A stretch of DNA of 64,000 nt from Desulfococcus multivorans (GTDB lineage: Bacteria > Desulfobacterota > Desulfobacteria > Desulfobacterales > Desulfococcaceae): positions 2,639,001 through 2,703,000 of the forward strand of contig NZ_CP015381.1 in NCBI RefSeq assembly GCF_001854245.1. Reading direction: 5' to 3'. This document shows, in pieces, positions 56,074 through 63,726 of the stretch. The translations under genes and the position numbers were made by a program. The notes below the pieces were generated by a model that had not been told where the DNA came from, did no database searches, and worked only from the letters and a program-made list of their open reading frames with translations. Position 1 is the stretch's first letter; each line of letters starts with the position of its first letter.

Positions 56074-56439
56074 GAATTTTGATTTGTTGCCGGTATCCGG
56101 CTTCATGCTTTCCGAGGCGTCCCTGTGAATGCCTTCTCGTCACATCCATAATGTACTCCGTACTCGAATCAGCAGGTGAATGCGACTGAACAGGGATATT
56201 GACGGGTCGCCATCGTCTCCTGCAGACATTCGTCACCGACCGGCACGTCGCGCAATGTAAATCCGCTTGCCGAACAATTCGAGATATGGTAATTATGAGA
56301 TATTCTTGAAATTGATCGACACCTGTGTTGTTATCGGCATTTGTCGTGATTATTTTCTTCTCAATTGCATAAGGGGGTTGCGGCAGCGCTATCAGAACCC
56401 AACCGTATATCTTATATCTTCAAATGAAGGAGAGAAGAC
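56074..56439. other. Intergenic region upstream of hisB and the coiled-coil gene
   Basis: AT-rich divergent region between the hisB promoter and the plus-strand coiled-coil gene. It ends in GAAGGAGAG, a strong ribosome site for 56440. No repeat or RNA gene is recognised. Confidence 0.45.
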
Positions 56440-56727
56440 ATGACGATTTCCCAAAAAGAGTATGTCAGAGAAGTAGAACAAACCCTCCAGAAGTGGGCCG
56501 ACAGACTGGAGGAATTGGTTGCCGAGGTGAATTCCGCCAAGCCCGAACGCCGGCAGGCACTTCAAACCTTGATCGATGCCATTATCGAGAACCGAAATTT
56601 TATCGAGATGCAAATGAAAGAAATCAAAAAATCCGACGACAACTGGCTGCGACTCAAGGAAAGCGTCGAAGGCGCCGCCAAGAACCTGGATCAGAGCTAC
56701 CGCAGCGCGCTGGCCTACATCATGTAA
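56440..56727 (+). CDS. Small coiled-coil protein
   Basis: A 95-residue, highly charged all-helical protein (KWADRLEELVAEVNSAKPER; IEMQMKEIKKSDDNWLRLKE). Heptad-like Leu/Ile spacing suggests one or two coiled-coil helices. There are no Cys, signal peptide or membrane segment. It resembles small stress-associated coiled-coil proteins but cannot be assigned. GAAGGAGAG precedes the start. It is 77 bp before the potassium channel gene and may be cotranscribed. Confidence 0.65.
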   Translation: MTISQKEYVREVEQTLQKWADRLEELVAEVNSAKPERRQALQTLIDAIIENRNFIEMQMKEIKKSDDNWLRLKESVEGAAKNLDQSYRSALAYIM

Positions 56728-56804
56728 CCGCATCATCATGATGTCGTCGCCGTCTATTGTCGGAAGGATTGGATTCATCCAGCCGAACGTCTGGAGCGAA
56801 CAAG

Positions 56805-58526
56805 ATGAAGACCATGACCACTCAGCTGGCTTTACTGATGCAGCTCAGCCGGCGAAAAAGCAACATGCGTCTACTGATCCGGTTCTCCATGGTGCTGATT
56901 CTTTTTTTCGCTCTTTACACCGTTCTGTTCCACGTGCTCATGCTTTACGAGGGACGTCGGTATTCCTGGATAACCGGTCTGTATTGGACCCTGACAACCA
57001 TGTCGACCCTGGGGTTCGGCGACATCACCTTCAGCAGTGACATCGGTAAATTCTTTTCTGTCGTGGTGCTGCTGAGCGGGATTATTTTTCTTCTCATCAT
57101 ACTGCCCTTTACCTTCATCCAGTTTTTTTACGCCCCATGGCTGGATGAACAAAACAAAGCGCGCGCGCCGCGAGCGGTGGCCGAGAGCCTTTCCGGTCAT
57201 TTAATCTTCACTTATTTTGATGCCGTCGCCGTAAACTTGATTCAGAAGCTCGGCCAATACGGCATCAACTACGTCATTCTGACCGCCGAGCTTCAGAAAG
57301 CACTCGATCTCCACGACCAAGGGTACGCGGTGGTGGTGGGGGACCTCGATGATCCTCAGACTTACCACCGTCTCAATATCGACCGCGCCGCAATGGTGAT
57401 CGTGCTGAACGACGACGTCGCCAGCACCAACATCATTTTCACCATCCGGGAAGCGAACGCCAACGTGGTCACCGTGACCAACGCCGACGCGGACGACTCC
57501 CTGGATATCCTGGAGATGGCCGGCAGCACCCATGTTCTTCAGTTCACCAAAATGTTGGGGCAGGCCCTGGCTCGTCGCGTCCACGGGGTGAGCATGAAAG
57601 CCAATGTCGTCGGCAGATTCGATCAGCTGCTCATCGCGGAAGCGCCGGTCATGCGAACATGGTTACAGGGAAAAAGCCTGGCTGAAAGCCGTCTTCGAGA
57701 GGTGACGGGGGTGACGGTGGTGGGCATCTGGGAAGAAGGGCAATTCCGTATCCCGGGCCCTCAGTCCCTCATCGGGGAATCGACGGTGTTGGTGCTGGCC
57801 GGGACCGAAGCGCAACTGGATCGGTTTGACAGATCCATCGGCGGCGGCCGGGAGAAACAACTCAACTCGGGACCTGTAGTGGTGCTGGGCGGCGGACGTG
57901 TCGGCATGGCAGTGGCAAATACGCTGAAAGCCAGGGACATCGACTACCGGGTCGTAGAAAAGAAAACCGGCATCGCCGCCCAGGACCCCCACTTCATCCA
58001 GGGAAGCGCCGCCGACCTGGAAACCCTGGTCAAGGCAAGCATTCATGAAACCCCTTCGGTGATCATCACCACCCATGACGACAACCTGAACATCTACCTG
58101 ACCATCTATTGCCGACGGCTTCGCCCGGATGTTCAGATCATCAGCCGCGCCAGCCTGGATCGGAACATCAACACCCTTCACCGGGCCGGCGCCAACCTGG
58201 TAATGTCTTACAGTTCCCTGGTCACCGCCACCATTCTGAACCTGCTGCATCCGCAAAAGATTCTGATGCTGTCCGAGGGCCTCAACGTATTTCGAACCGC
58301 CCTGAACCCGAAACTGGAGAACAAGGCTCTTTTGGACATTCAGGTCCGAGAGAACACCCAATGCAGTGTTGTGGCCGTGAAACGAGGGGAAGATCTGATC
58401 ATCAACCCCGACCCCACCATCATTCTCGAGCCCGGCGACGAACTTCTGTTGATTGGTCTGGCCGAATCCGAAAAAAAGTTTATCGAAAAATATCCAGCCC
58501 CTGCCTCGACCAGCCCCGAACCATAG
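56805..58526 (+). CDS. Potassium channel with two TrkA (RCK) modules
   Basis: A 573-residue ion channel. Two helices (residues 20-115) flank a pore loop TTMSTLGFGD, whose TLGFGD is a K+ selectivity filter. RCK module 1 follows (LIFTYFDAVAVNLIQKLGQ ... TrkA-C MRTWLQGKSLAESRLREVTG). RCK module 2 begins VVVLGGGRVGMAVANTLKA, with an intact Rossmann GxGxxG-like glycine cluster, and ends in another TrkA-C (ENKALLDIQVRENTQCSVVA). Module 1 lacks the canonical GxGxxG (it has TYFDAV), so only module 2 is likely to bind NAD or nucleotide. The start at 56805 is set by GGAG. Confidence 0.88.
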   Translation: MKTMTTQLALLMQLSRRKSNMRLLIRFSMVLILFFALYTVLFHVLMLYEGRRYSWITGLYWTLTTMSTLGFGDITFSSDIGKFFSVVVLLSGIIFLLIILPFTFIQFFYAPWLDEQNKARAPRAVAESLSGHLIFTYFDAVAVNLIQKLGQYGINYVILTAELQKALDLHDQGYAVVVGDLDDPQTYHRLNIDRAAMVIVLNDDVASTNIIFTIREANANVVTVTNADADDSLDILEMAGSTHVLQFTKMLGQALARRVHGVSMKANVVGRFDQLLIAEAPVMRTWLQGKSLAESRLREVTGVTVVGIWEEGQFRIPGPQSLIGESTVLVLAGTEAQLDRFDRSIGGGREKQLNSGPVVVLGGGRVGMAVANTLKARDIDYRVVEKKTGIAAQDPHFIQGSAADLETLVKASIHETPSVIITTHDDNLNIYLTIYCRRLRPDVQIISRASLDRNINTLHRAGANLVMSYSSLVTATILNLLHPQKILMLSEGLNVFRTALNPKLENKALLDIQVRENTQCSVVAVKRGEDLIINPDPTIILEPGDELLLIGLAESEKKFIEKYPAPASTSPEP

Positions 58527-58673
58527 TCATCCAACTTCGATTTTCCGGTAACATCACCCCCATCATCAAACTGACTTGACCACCCCACGGCAAGAAATTC
58601 GTCGAGATTTTTTTGAGGAACAGTGCTATTATTAATAATATGTGGAACAGGGAGTGCACCCCTGCCCCTCGTC

Positions 58674-58706
58674 AAACCGGACGTGCCGATTTCCCGCATC
58701 CGGCTT
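58674..58706 (-). mobile_element. Group II intron domain V-like hairpin (remnant)
   Basis: On the minus strand a 33-nt hairpin AAGCCGGATGCGG-GAAA-TCGGCACGTCCGGTTT shows the features of domain V: an AGC triad near the 5' base, a GAAA tetraloop, and a two-nucleotide bulge on the 3' side with compensating pairs around it. One inner pair is mismatched. No reverse transcriptase gene is present, so it is a fragment. Confidence 0.5.
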
Positions 58707-58765
58707 TTTACGAGTGCATCATTATTGATAACGAAACTTTCGGCTTTCGTTATGGTGACTGGATA

Positions 58766-58833
58766 GAGACTGAAGGCTGAAGGGACATAAACACGCCATT
58801 CGCCACAGGTGCACCTCTTCAGCCCTTAGTCTC
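58766..58833 (+). repeat. Dispersed palindromic repeat, copy B
   Basis: A 68-bp near-perfect palindrome: arms GAGACTGAAGGCTGAAG and CTTCAGCCCTTAGTCTC match at 15 of 17 positions. The inner CATAAACACGCCATTCGCCA aligns with copies A and C. It lies between the two intron-like fragments. Confidence 0.75.
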
Positions 58834-58836
58834 AAC

Positions 58837-59040
58837 GGCCCGGAAGGTTTGAGCCAGGGCCGGTTTCCGGGCTGCCCGAACCAGACTTCAGCAGCACTTG
58901 AACGAAACCACCAGGTGTGCGGGCCGTCCCCTGCCGCACCGGTCTATGGAGAATGCCGGAAGTTAAACAATGTGACGCAGCCTTCGACTTTCATGACGGT
59001 GACCGGAAAGCGGTGCCGGGAGGATACGGCCCATGAAAGT
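58837..59040 (+). mobile_element. Possible 5' fragment of a group II intron
   Basis: A GC-rich, structured noncoding stretch (GGTTTGAGCCAGGGCCGG; CGAAACCACCAGGTGTGCGG; GCCGGAAGTTAAACAATGTG) that I recall from 5' domains of bacterial group II introns. The recognition is from memory, not alignment. A 64-codon frame across it has no ribosome site. It is in the opposite orientation to the domain V-like hairpin, so the two are not one intact intron. The whole gap 58527-59121 holds no gene. Confidence 0.35.
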
Positions 59041-59121
59041 TGAGAATGTGAATTATCATTATGGAAAGAAAGCGGCTTTCAGGCAGGTTCGGTCACTCCA
59101 CCAACGCGGAACGCATGAACG

Positions 59122-60798
59122 ATGATTGGTCAACAAATCGGCCCCTATAATATTCTCAGTCTCCTTGGTCAGGGTGATATCGGAATGGTTTACCAAGCCG
59201 TTCATTCCAAAACCGAGCAACTGGTCGCCATCAAGGTGCTCTCACGCGAATTGTGCGCGAACCTGGCCATGCGGGACCGGATTCTGCACCAGGCCAATCG
59301 ACAAGCCGGCCTGTTTCATCCCAACGTCGTCAATGTCCTGAAATACCTGAAAGACAACCAGGGGATCTATCTGGTCACTGAATATATCCAGGGGGAGAGC
59401 CTGGAAAAACGGCTCAACCAGACGGGCTCCCTGAACCTGTCGGAATCCCTCCGGATAACGTTGAAGATCTTGAACGCCATGGCTTTCATGAACAAGCGCG
59501 GCATCTATCACCGACATTTAAAGCCGGCCGACATCCTGATCATCGGAGACGGAAACATCAAAGTGAAGAACTTCGGGATCACCAAGGTCTTCGGGGAAAA
59601 AGGAATCTCCCTGATGGGGATGCGTCTGGAATCGCTGTGGTACATGTCTCCTGAGCAGCTCCGAGGTGAAACGGTCGATGCTGCATCGGACATCTATTCT
59701 TTAGGCATTACGCTGTATCAGATGCTCACGGGACAGGTGCCCTTCCACGGCAAATCGCGGTTCGAGGTCATCAAAGCGCATATGGAGGAGGTCCCGCACG
59801 ACCCTGGGGCCATTACGCCAACCCTCCCGAGGGGCCTCTGCCGCCTCATCATGAAAACCCTCTCTAAAAATCCCGGGGACAGATTTCAATCCGCGGAAGA
59901 ACTCTCGATCGCCTTGCTGGAGTTCAGCGATGACGGCGAGAGTGGCGTCGACATGCTTTCCGGCAAGCCGTTTTCGAATCAAGATGATCCACTTTCAGAG
60001 CGGAAATCAATCGACGGAGAAAATGACGTTGTCTCCATCGAACAAAGAAGGGAAGCCCGTCTTTTCCTGGGGCGTTTCGAGCGGAAAAGTTTCTACCTCC
60101 TCATGGGAACGGGAATTGTTCTGATCGGAATCCTACTCCGTCTTCTCTTCTTTGGGGATTCCCGGAAGCAAGACTCGCGCGGCTACAGCACTCCAGAGAT
60201 CTCCTCGCCTGCCGACCGGATCCATACCGCCGATCCTTTGCCCGTGACAATGGATGACGAGACAGAGCTGCCTGATGCATCGCCGCTTCAAAAGGCAGCC
60301 CCGGAAAGTCCTCCAGCGGAAAAGAACCGGGATCATACGGCAACATCCTCCCTCCCGCGGGAATCGTTCGTTCCCGAGGAAACTGAGGGTCGGTCACCAT
60401 CTCCAGCTTCACCCATACTGAATTCAGAGCCGGACGCCCCTTCGGAGACGACACCGATGAAAAGCATCGAAAGCGAAACGTCGAAACGACCCGGCAACAC
60501 GCACCACACGGCCGATGGACCCCTGGAAAAGAAGTCGCCGGCAAGCGAAGCGCTGAAACGACCCGACAACACGCACCACACGACCGACGAACCCCTGGAA
60601 AAAAAGTCGCCGGCAAACGAAGCGCTGAAACGACCCGGCAACACGCACCAGACGACCGACGGACCCCTGGAAGAAACGTCGTCGGCAAGCGAAGTCGATT
60701 CGAAGGCAAGAACCGGGCAAGCCGAAAATAGAAGACCCGGCAAGGAAACTGCTGAACCCCCTGAAGGAGTAAATGACGGATGGCACATCATCAAATAA
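59122..60798 (+). CDS. Membrane Ser/Thr pseudokinase with tandem-repeat tail
   Basis: A 558-residue Hanks-type kinase homologue. The Gly loop LGQGDIGMVY and VAIK Lys38 are intact, but the catalytic loop reads YHRHLKPADIL, with His132 in place of the catalytic Asp and Asp for the usual Asn. The metal motif DFG is NFG (150-152). The SPEQ region and helix F Asp in ASDIYSLG remain. Such a domain should bind but hardly phosphorylate. One TM helix (323-345) is followed by a tail of 210 residues with three 24-residue repeats (KRPGNTHHTTDGPLEKKSPA type), expected in the periplasm. It overlaps the lipoprotein gene by 19 bp. Confidence 0.8.
   Translation: MIGQQIGPYNILSLLGQGDIGMVYQAVHSKTEQLVAIKVLSRELCANLAMRDRILHQANRQAGLFHPNVVNVLKYLKDNQGIYLVTEYIQGESLEKRLNQTGSLNLSESLRITLKILNAMAFMNKRGIYHRHLKPADILIIGDGNIKVKNFGITKVFGEKGISLMGMRLESLWYMSPEQLRGETVDAASDIYSLGITLYQMLTGQVPFHGKSRFEVIKAHMEEVPHDPGAITPTLPRGLCRLIMKTLSKNPGDRFQSAEELSIALLEFSDDGESGVDMLSGKPFSNQDDPLSERKSIDGENDVVSIEQRREARLFLGRFERKSFYLLMGTGIVLIGILLRLLFFGDSRKQDSRGYSTPEISSPADRIHTADPLPVTMDDETELPDASPLQKAAPESPPAEKNRDHTATSSLPRESFVPEETEGRSPSPASPILNSEPDAPSETTPMKSIESETSKRPGNTHHTADGPLEKKSPASEALKRPDNTHHTTDEPLEKKSPANEALKRPGNTHQTTDGPLEETSSASEVDSKARTGQAENRRPGKETAEPPEGVNDGWHIIK
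60475..60690 (+). repeat. 72-bp tandem repeat, three copies, in frame
   Basis: Copies at 60475-60546, 60547-60618 and 60619-60690 differ at few positions and encode 24-residue units in the pseudokinase tail. Recent expansion is likely, since even third codon positions are mostly identical. Confidence 0.9.
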
Positions 60799-61277
60799 TC
60801 CGATGGGCAATCTTGTTTCTGGCGCTGCTGTCACTGACGGCCTGCCAGAGAGCCTTGCTCAAGGCGCAAATCGAGACCTACAAGTGGACCTACAAACCAG
60901 GGGAGCACCTTGTCGCCACCTATGAAGAAACAAGAAAGCAATATTCCTGTAAAAACACGACTTCGGTTTACTTGAAGGAAACCTTTTTCAGACCCTATAA
61001 GATGGTCCCGGGGGAACAGATCCTGACCCGCTTTGTCTATGCCTCCTGCACTCCGGAAGACCTCCGCGGCACTATCCTCCGGCAGGTGATCCACAACGGC
61101 AGGGTTGTACTCAGGGACACCACCTCTCATCATTTCGTTCCGGGCACATGGGGCGTGAACGCCTATATCCAGATCCCCCCCGATGCATCGCCCGGCGCCT
61201 ATATCTTTTCCGTCACCATCACCGCAGGTGCACAGGTATTCAAGGAAATCCATTCCTTTCAGGTCATGCAGCCGTAA
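60780..61277 (+). CDS. Lipoprotein coupled to the pseudokinase
   Basis: A 165-residue lipoprotein of no family I recognise. The signal peptide (IIRWAILFLALLSLTAC) ends in an LTAC lipobox. The mature part is beta-rich (HLVATYEETRKQYSC; VPGTWGVNAYIQIPPDASPG; YIFSVTITAGAQVF) and suggests an immunoglobulin-like sandwich. The start lies 19 bp inside the pseudokinase gene with AGGAG upstream, so the pair is translationally linked and may form a complex across the membrane (inference). Confidence 0.7.
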   Translation: MAHHQIIRWAILFLALLSLTACQRALLKAQIETYKWTYKPGEHLVATYEETRKQYSCKNTTSVYLKETFFRPYKMVPGEQILTRFVYASCTPEDLRGTILRQVIHNGRVVLRDTTSHHFVPGTWGVNAYIQIPPDASPGAYIFSVTITAGAQVFKEIHSFQVMQP

Positions 61278-61380
61278 ACACGGCGTCGTTAGATATTATC
61301 AATTCGACTTTCGGTGTTCATGAGCCGATGCCGGCAGGAAAGAACCCGCGCTCTGCGCACTTTTGTCAAGTCCCGCTGAA

Positions 61381-61408
61381 GCGTGTTCCGGGCGGCCCGG
61401 AAACACGC
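61381..61408. repeat. Long hairpin after the lipoprotein gene
   Basis: GCGTGTTCCGGGC and GCCCGGAAACACGC are nearly perfect inverted repeats with almost no loop. No T-run follows on the plus strand, so it may be a rho-aided or stabilising structure and not an intrinsic terminator. Confidence 0.6.
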
Positions 61409-61440
61409 CCACGCTCAAGCAGTCCGGACCGTTGAAACTA

Positions 61441-61509
61441 TAGGGATGAAGGCTACAGGGTTGAGTTTGTGACGAAAAGTGCGTCTATGCCCCTTCAGTC
61501 TTCAGCCTA
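61441..61509 (-). repeat. Dispersed palindromic repeat, copy C
   Basis: A 69-bp element. Read on the minus strand it starts TAGGCTGAAGACTGAAGGGG, continues CATAGACGCACTTTTCGTCA and ends CCTGTAGCCTTCATCCCTA, aligning with copy B over its full length. Confidence 0.7.
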
Positions 61510-61710
61510 AAAAGGCCGGTGAGCCTAACGGAAGTTGAAAGTTGACACCATAAAATACAGGCTGATCTGGGGGCTAAAGATTGGAAGGTCATGTTTCGAG
61601 TTCGCCCTTTCGACCCACCTCTTCTGACGTCTGTCTATCCGTTGAGACGACTAAACATAATGTAACACCAGTGTAGACGATTGGTGCAAGGCAGGACGTT
61701 TTACCAAAAC

Positions 61711-61743
61711 AAAAAACGCCTTTGATCATTAAATCAAGGCGTT
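61711..61743 (-). terminator. Rho-independent terminator after tRNA-Ala
   Basis: On the minus strand AACGCCTTGAT / ATCAAAGGCGTT forms a hairpin followed by TTTTTT, 13 bp beyond the tRNA. Confidence 0.85.
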
Positions 61744-61755
61744 ATAGTCGTGGAA

Positions 61756-61828
61756 TGGAGATGAGGGGGATCGAACCCCTGACCTCAGCATTGCGAACGC
61801 TGCGCTCTCCCAACTGAGCTACATCCCC
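61756..61828 (-). tRNA. tRNA-Ala(CGC)
   Basis: A 73-nt cloverleaf with acceptor GGGGATG/CATCTCC and discriminator A. The G3:U70 wobble pair, the alanine identity element, is present. The anticodon loop TTCGCAA gives CGC. The T-loop is GGTTCGATCCC. CCA is not encoded. A strong promoter lies just upstream. Confidence 0.94.
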
Positions 61829-61844
61829 ACAACATGAGTAGGTG

Positions 61845-61873
61845 TCTATACCAGAAGCCGATGGGCGTGTCAA
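61845..61873 (-). promoter_or_regulatory. Promoter of tRNA-Ala
   Basis: TTGACA, 17 bases, TATAGA on the minus strand, with the -10 box 17 bp before the tRNA 5' end. Confidence 0.7.
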
Positions 61874-61954
61874 ATTAAAAAATACTTGTTTTATTCCCTG
61901 AAAAATGTGCATGATAAATGATTATGAAATCGTAGTATCCTAATGGAGAAAAGC

Positions 61955-63700
61955 ATGACCGATAAACTTGTATTAAACGACGTCTTCAAGCAGTCAACCC
62001 ATGACCTGGATAAAACGCTGCCGCCGGAAGAAACCGTAAGGCGGTTCAAGGACAGGATAGCACAACTGAATCTTCACATCCTGGATGAGGTCGTTCGCAT
62101 CGACAACGGCCGCCTGGGGATTCCGGTCTACATGAGCTACTGCGGTCCCGACGCCGAAACGGTCACCGGCACTCGAAAACAAATGGGAAAGGGGGCGACG
62201 CCCGAGCAGGCCGAGGCCAGCGCGGTGATGGAACTTGGCGAGCGGTTCAGCTTCTTCAGCTACTATCACAACCCTGGGAATTTCATCATCGATACCTGCG
62301 AGAATCTCAAGGATCGCGCCCTTTCATTCAAAGCGGTGGCGCGCTCCGTCCACGACACCTCCGAGGATCGAGACCAGGCCCGGAAAATCTTCGAGTCGCT
62401 CCCCCTCCGGTGGGCCCGGGGTTACAGCCTCACCGAGGACAAACCGATCCTCATCCCCTTTGACTGGTTTTTCACCATCAACGAATTCAACGGCGCCTGC
62501 GCGGGAAACTGCGTGGAGGAAGCCCTCAACCAGGGGATCTGCGAGGTGGTGGAGCGTCATGTTTCATCGGTGGTGAGCCGGGGTCGTCTCAACGTCCCCG
62601 GTATTCAGCCCGATTCCGTATCCGACCCGGTCGTCCGGGAGATGATCGAAAAGTTCAAACGAGCCGGAGTTCGGATCCATCTTTCGGATTTCAGCCTCGA
62701 CACGGGCATCCCCACTGTGGGAGTCCTGGCCTGGGATCCCGAAACCTTCCCGGAAAAAAGCGAGATCGTCTGGACCGCCGGGACTACGCCCAATCCCCAG
62801 AAGGCCCTGTGTCGGGCGCTGAGCGAAACCGCTCAGCTGGGGGGAGACTTCAATTCGGGATCCAATTTTCTGGCGAGCGGGCTGCCCAAGTTCACGGACA
62901 TCGACGAGGCCCGGTACATTACCCGACCGGAGGCGACGCTTACCATCGACGCACTTCCCGACCTCTCCCACAACAACCTCAAAATCGAGATTCTGAACCT
63001 TCTCTCAGCGCTTTCCCGTCACGATATGAACGTCCTCGCCGTCGACGTCACCCATGAAAAACTGGGAATCCCGGCTTTCTACACCATTATCCCCGGCGCC
63101 CATTTCAGAGAGCGGGCCGAAGGGGGAAGTGTCGGAATGTTCTGCGCGAAGCTCATCGCCGAAAAGAACCCCGCGCCGGTGGCGATCATGACCCTCATGG
63201 AGGTCGAACACCGGCTCCCGGACAAATACTACATTCAGTTCTATCTTGGAACCGCCTATCTCGAGATGGGTGAAACCGAAACCGCACTGACCTGTTTTCA
63301 GAAGTCTCTCGACTTGAATCCCGAACCACAGGATGTCCCCAGCATCTACTCTTTCATGGGGGTGTGTCTGAAAGATCTTGAACGTTATCAGGACGCGCTG
63401 ACCGTTCTGGAAAAGGGAATTCGACGCGATCCGACGCGCACCGACCTTTACAATCTCAAGGGCTTCTGCCATTTCAAGCTGAAACAGCACGAACAGGCCA
63501 TCGAAAGCTTCAAGGCGGTCTTGCGTATCGACCCCGGCTCCGCCATCGATTATGCCAACATCGCCGTCAACTATCGGGATATGGGGAATACGGAACAGGC
63601 GATCTTCTATTTTCAGATGGCCCTTTCTCTTGATTCGTCCATCGACTTTGCCAGAGACGGTCTGGAAAAACTGCTGTCCGGGACAAAGCATAGCCAATGA
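61955..63700 (+). CDS. YcaO-domain protein with C-terminal TPR repeats
   Basis: A 581-residue protein. Residues 60-400 form a YcaO ATPase domain with the ATP/Mg motifs ASAVMELGERFSFF and EALNQGICEVVERH, plus ALCRALSETAQLGGDF. Residues 415-575 are TPR repeats (YYIQFYLGTAYLEMGETETA; YNLKGFCHFKLKQHEQAIES; DYANIAVNYRDMGNTEQAIF). This resembles E. coli YcaO, which assists RimO in ribosomal protein S12 methylthiolation, more than RiPP cyclodehydratases. No precursor peptide or dehydrogenase is adjacent. The C-terminal Pro-rich tail needed by azoline-forming YcaOs is absent. GGAG precedes the ATG at 61955; an ATG at 61943 overlaps that site. Confidence 0.85.
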   Translation: MTDKLVLNDVFKQSTHDLDKTLPPEETVRRFKDRIAQLNLHILDEVVRIDNGRLGIPVYMSYCGPDAETVTGTRKQMGKGATPEQAEASAVMELGERFSFFSYYHNPGNFIIDTCENLKDRALSFKAVARSVHDTSEDRDQARKIFESLPLRWARGYSLTEDKPILIPFDWFFTINEFNGACAGNCVEEALNQGICEVVERHVSSVVSRGRLNVPGIQPDSVSDPVVREMIEKFKRAGVRIHLSDFSLDTGIPTVGVLAWDPETFPEKSEIVWTAGTTPNPQKALCRALSETAQLGGDFNSGSNFLASGLPKFTDIDEARYITRPEATLTIDALPDLSHNNLKIEILNLLSALSRHDMNVLAVDVTHEKLGIPAFYTIIPGAHFRERAEGGSVGMFCAKLIAEKNPAPVAIMTLMEVEHRLPDKYYIQFYLGTAYLEMGETETALTCFQKSLDLNPEPQDVPSIYSFMGVCLKDLERYQDALTVLEKGIRRDPTRTDLYNLKGFCHFKLKQHEQAIESFKAVLRIDPGSAIDYANIAVNYRDMGNTEQAIFYFQMALSLDSSIDFARDGLEKLLSGTKHSQ

Positions 63701-63726
63701 CCCACGACGATCGGGTATGACGCCTC

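Larger units (their letters stand above)
61278..61710. other. Intergenic region with hairpin and repeat debris
   Basis: About 430 bp without a gene. It holds a long hairpin (61381-61408), repeat copy C and otherwise unassigned sequence, before the terminator of the convergent tRNA-Ala. Confidence 0.55.

Noticed and set aside
55868-56236. 122-codon minus-strand frame overlapping the hisB start
   Set aside because: It contains the near-consensus hisB promoter, has an AT-rich noncoding composition and no family similarity or ribosome site.
58849-59043. 64-codon plus-strand frame
   Set aside because: Lies in structured noncoding, intron-like DNA and lacks a ribosome site.
61381-61408. Hairpin as intrinsic terminator of the pseudokinase-lipoprotein operon
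   Set aside because: The stem is strong but no T-run follows on the plus strand, so I list it only as an inverted repeat.
61955-63700. RiPP (thiazole/oxazole-modified peptide) cluster around the YcaO gene
   Set aside because: No precursor peptide, dehydrogenase or leader-binding partner is visible, and the architecture matches the RimO-associated YcaO type.
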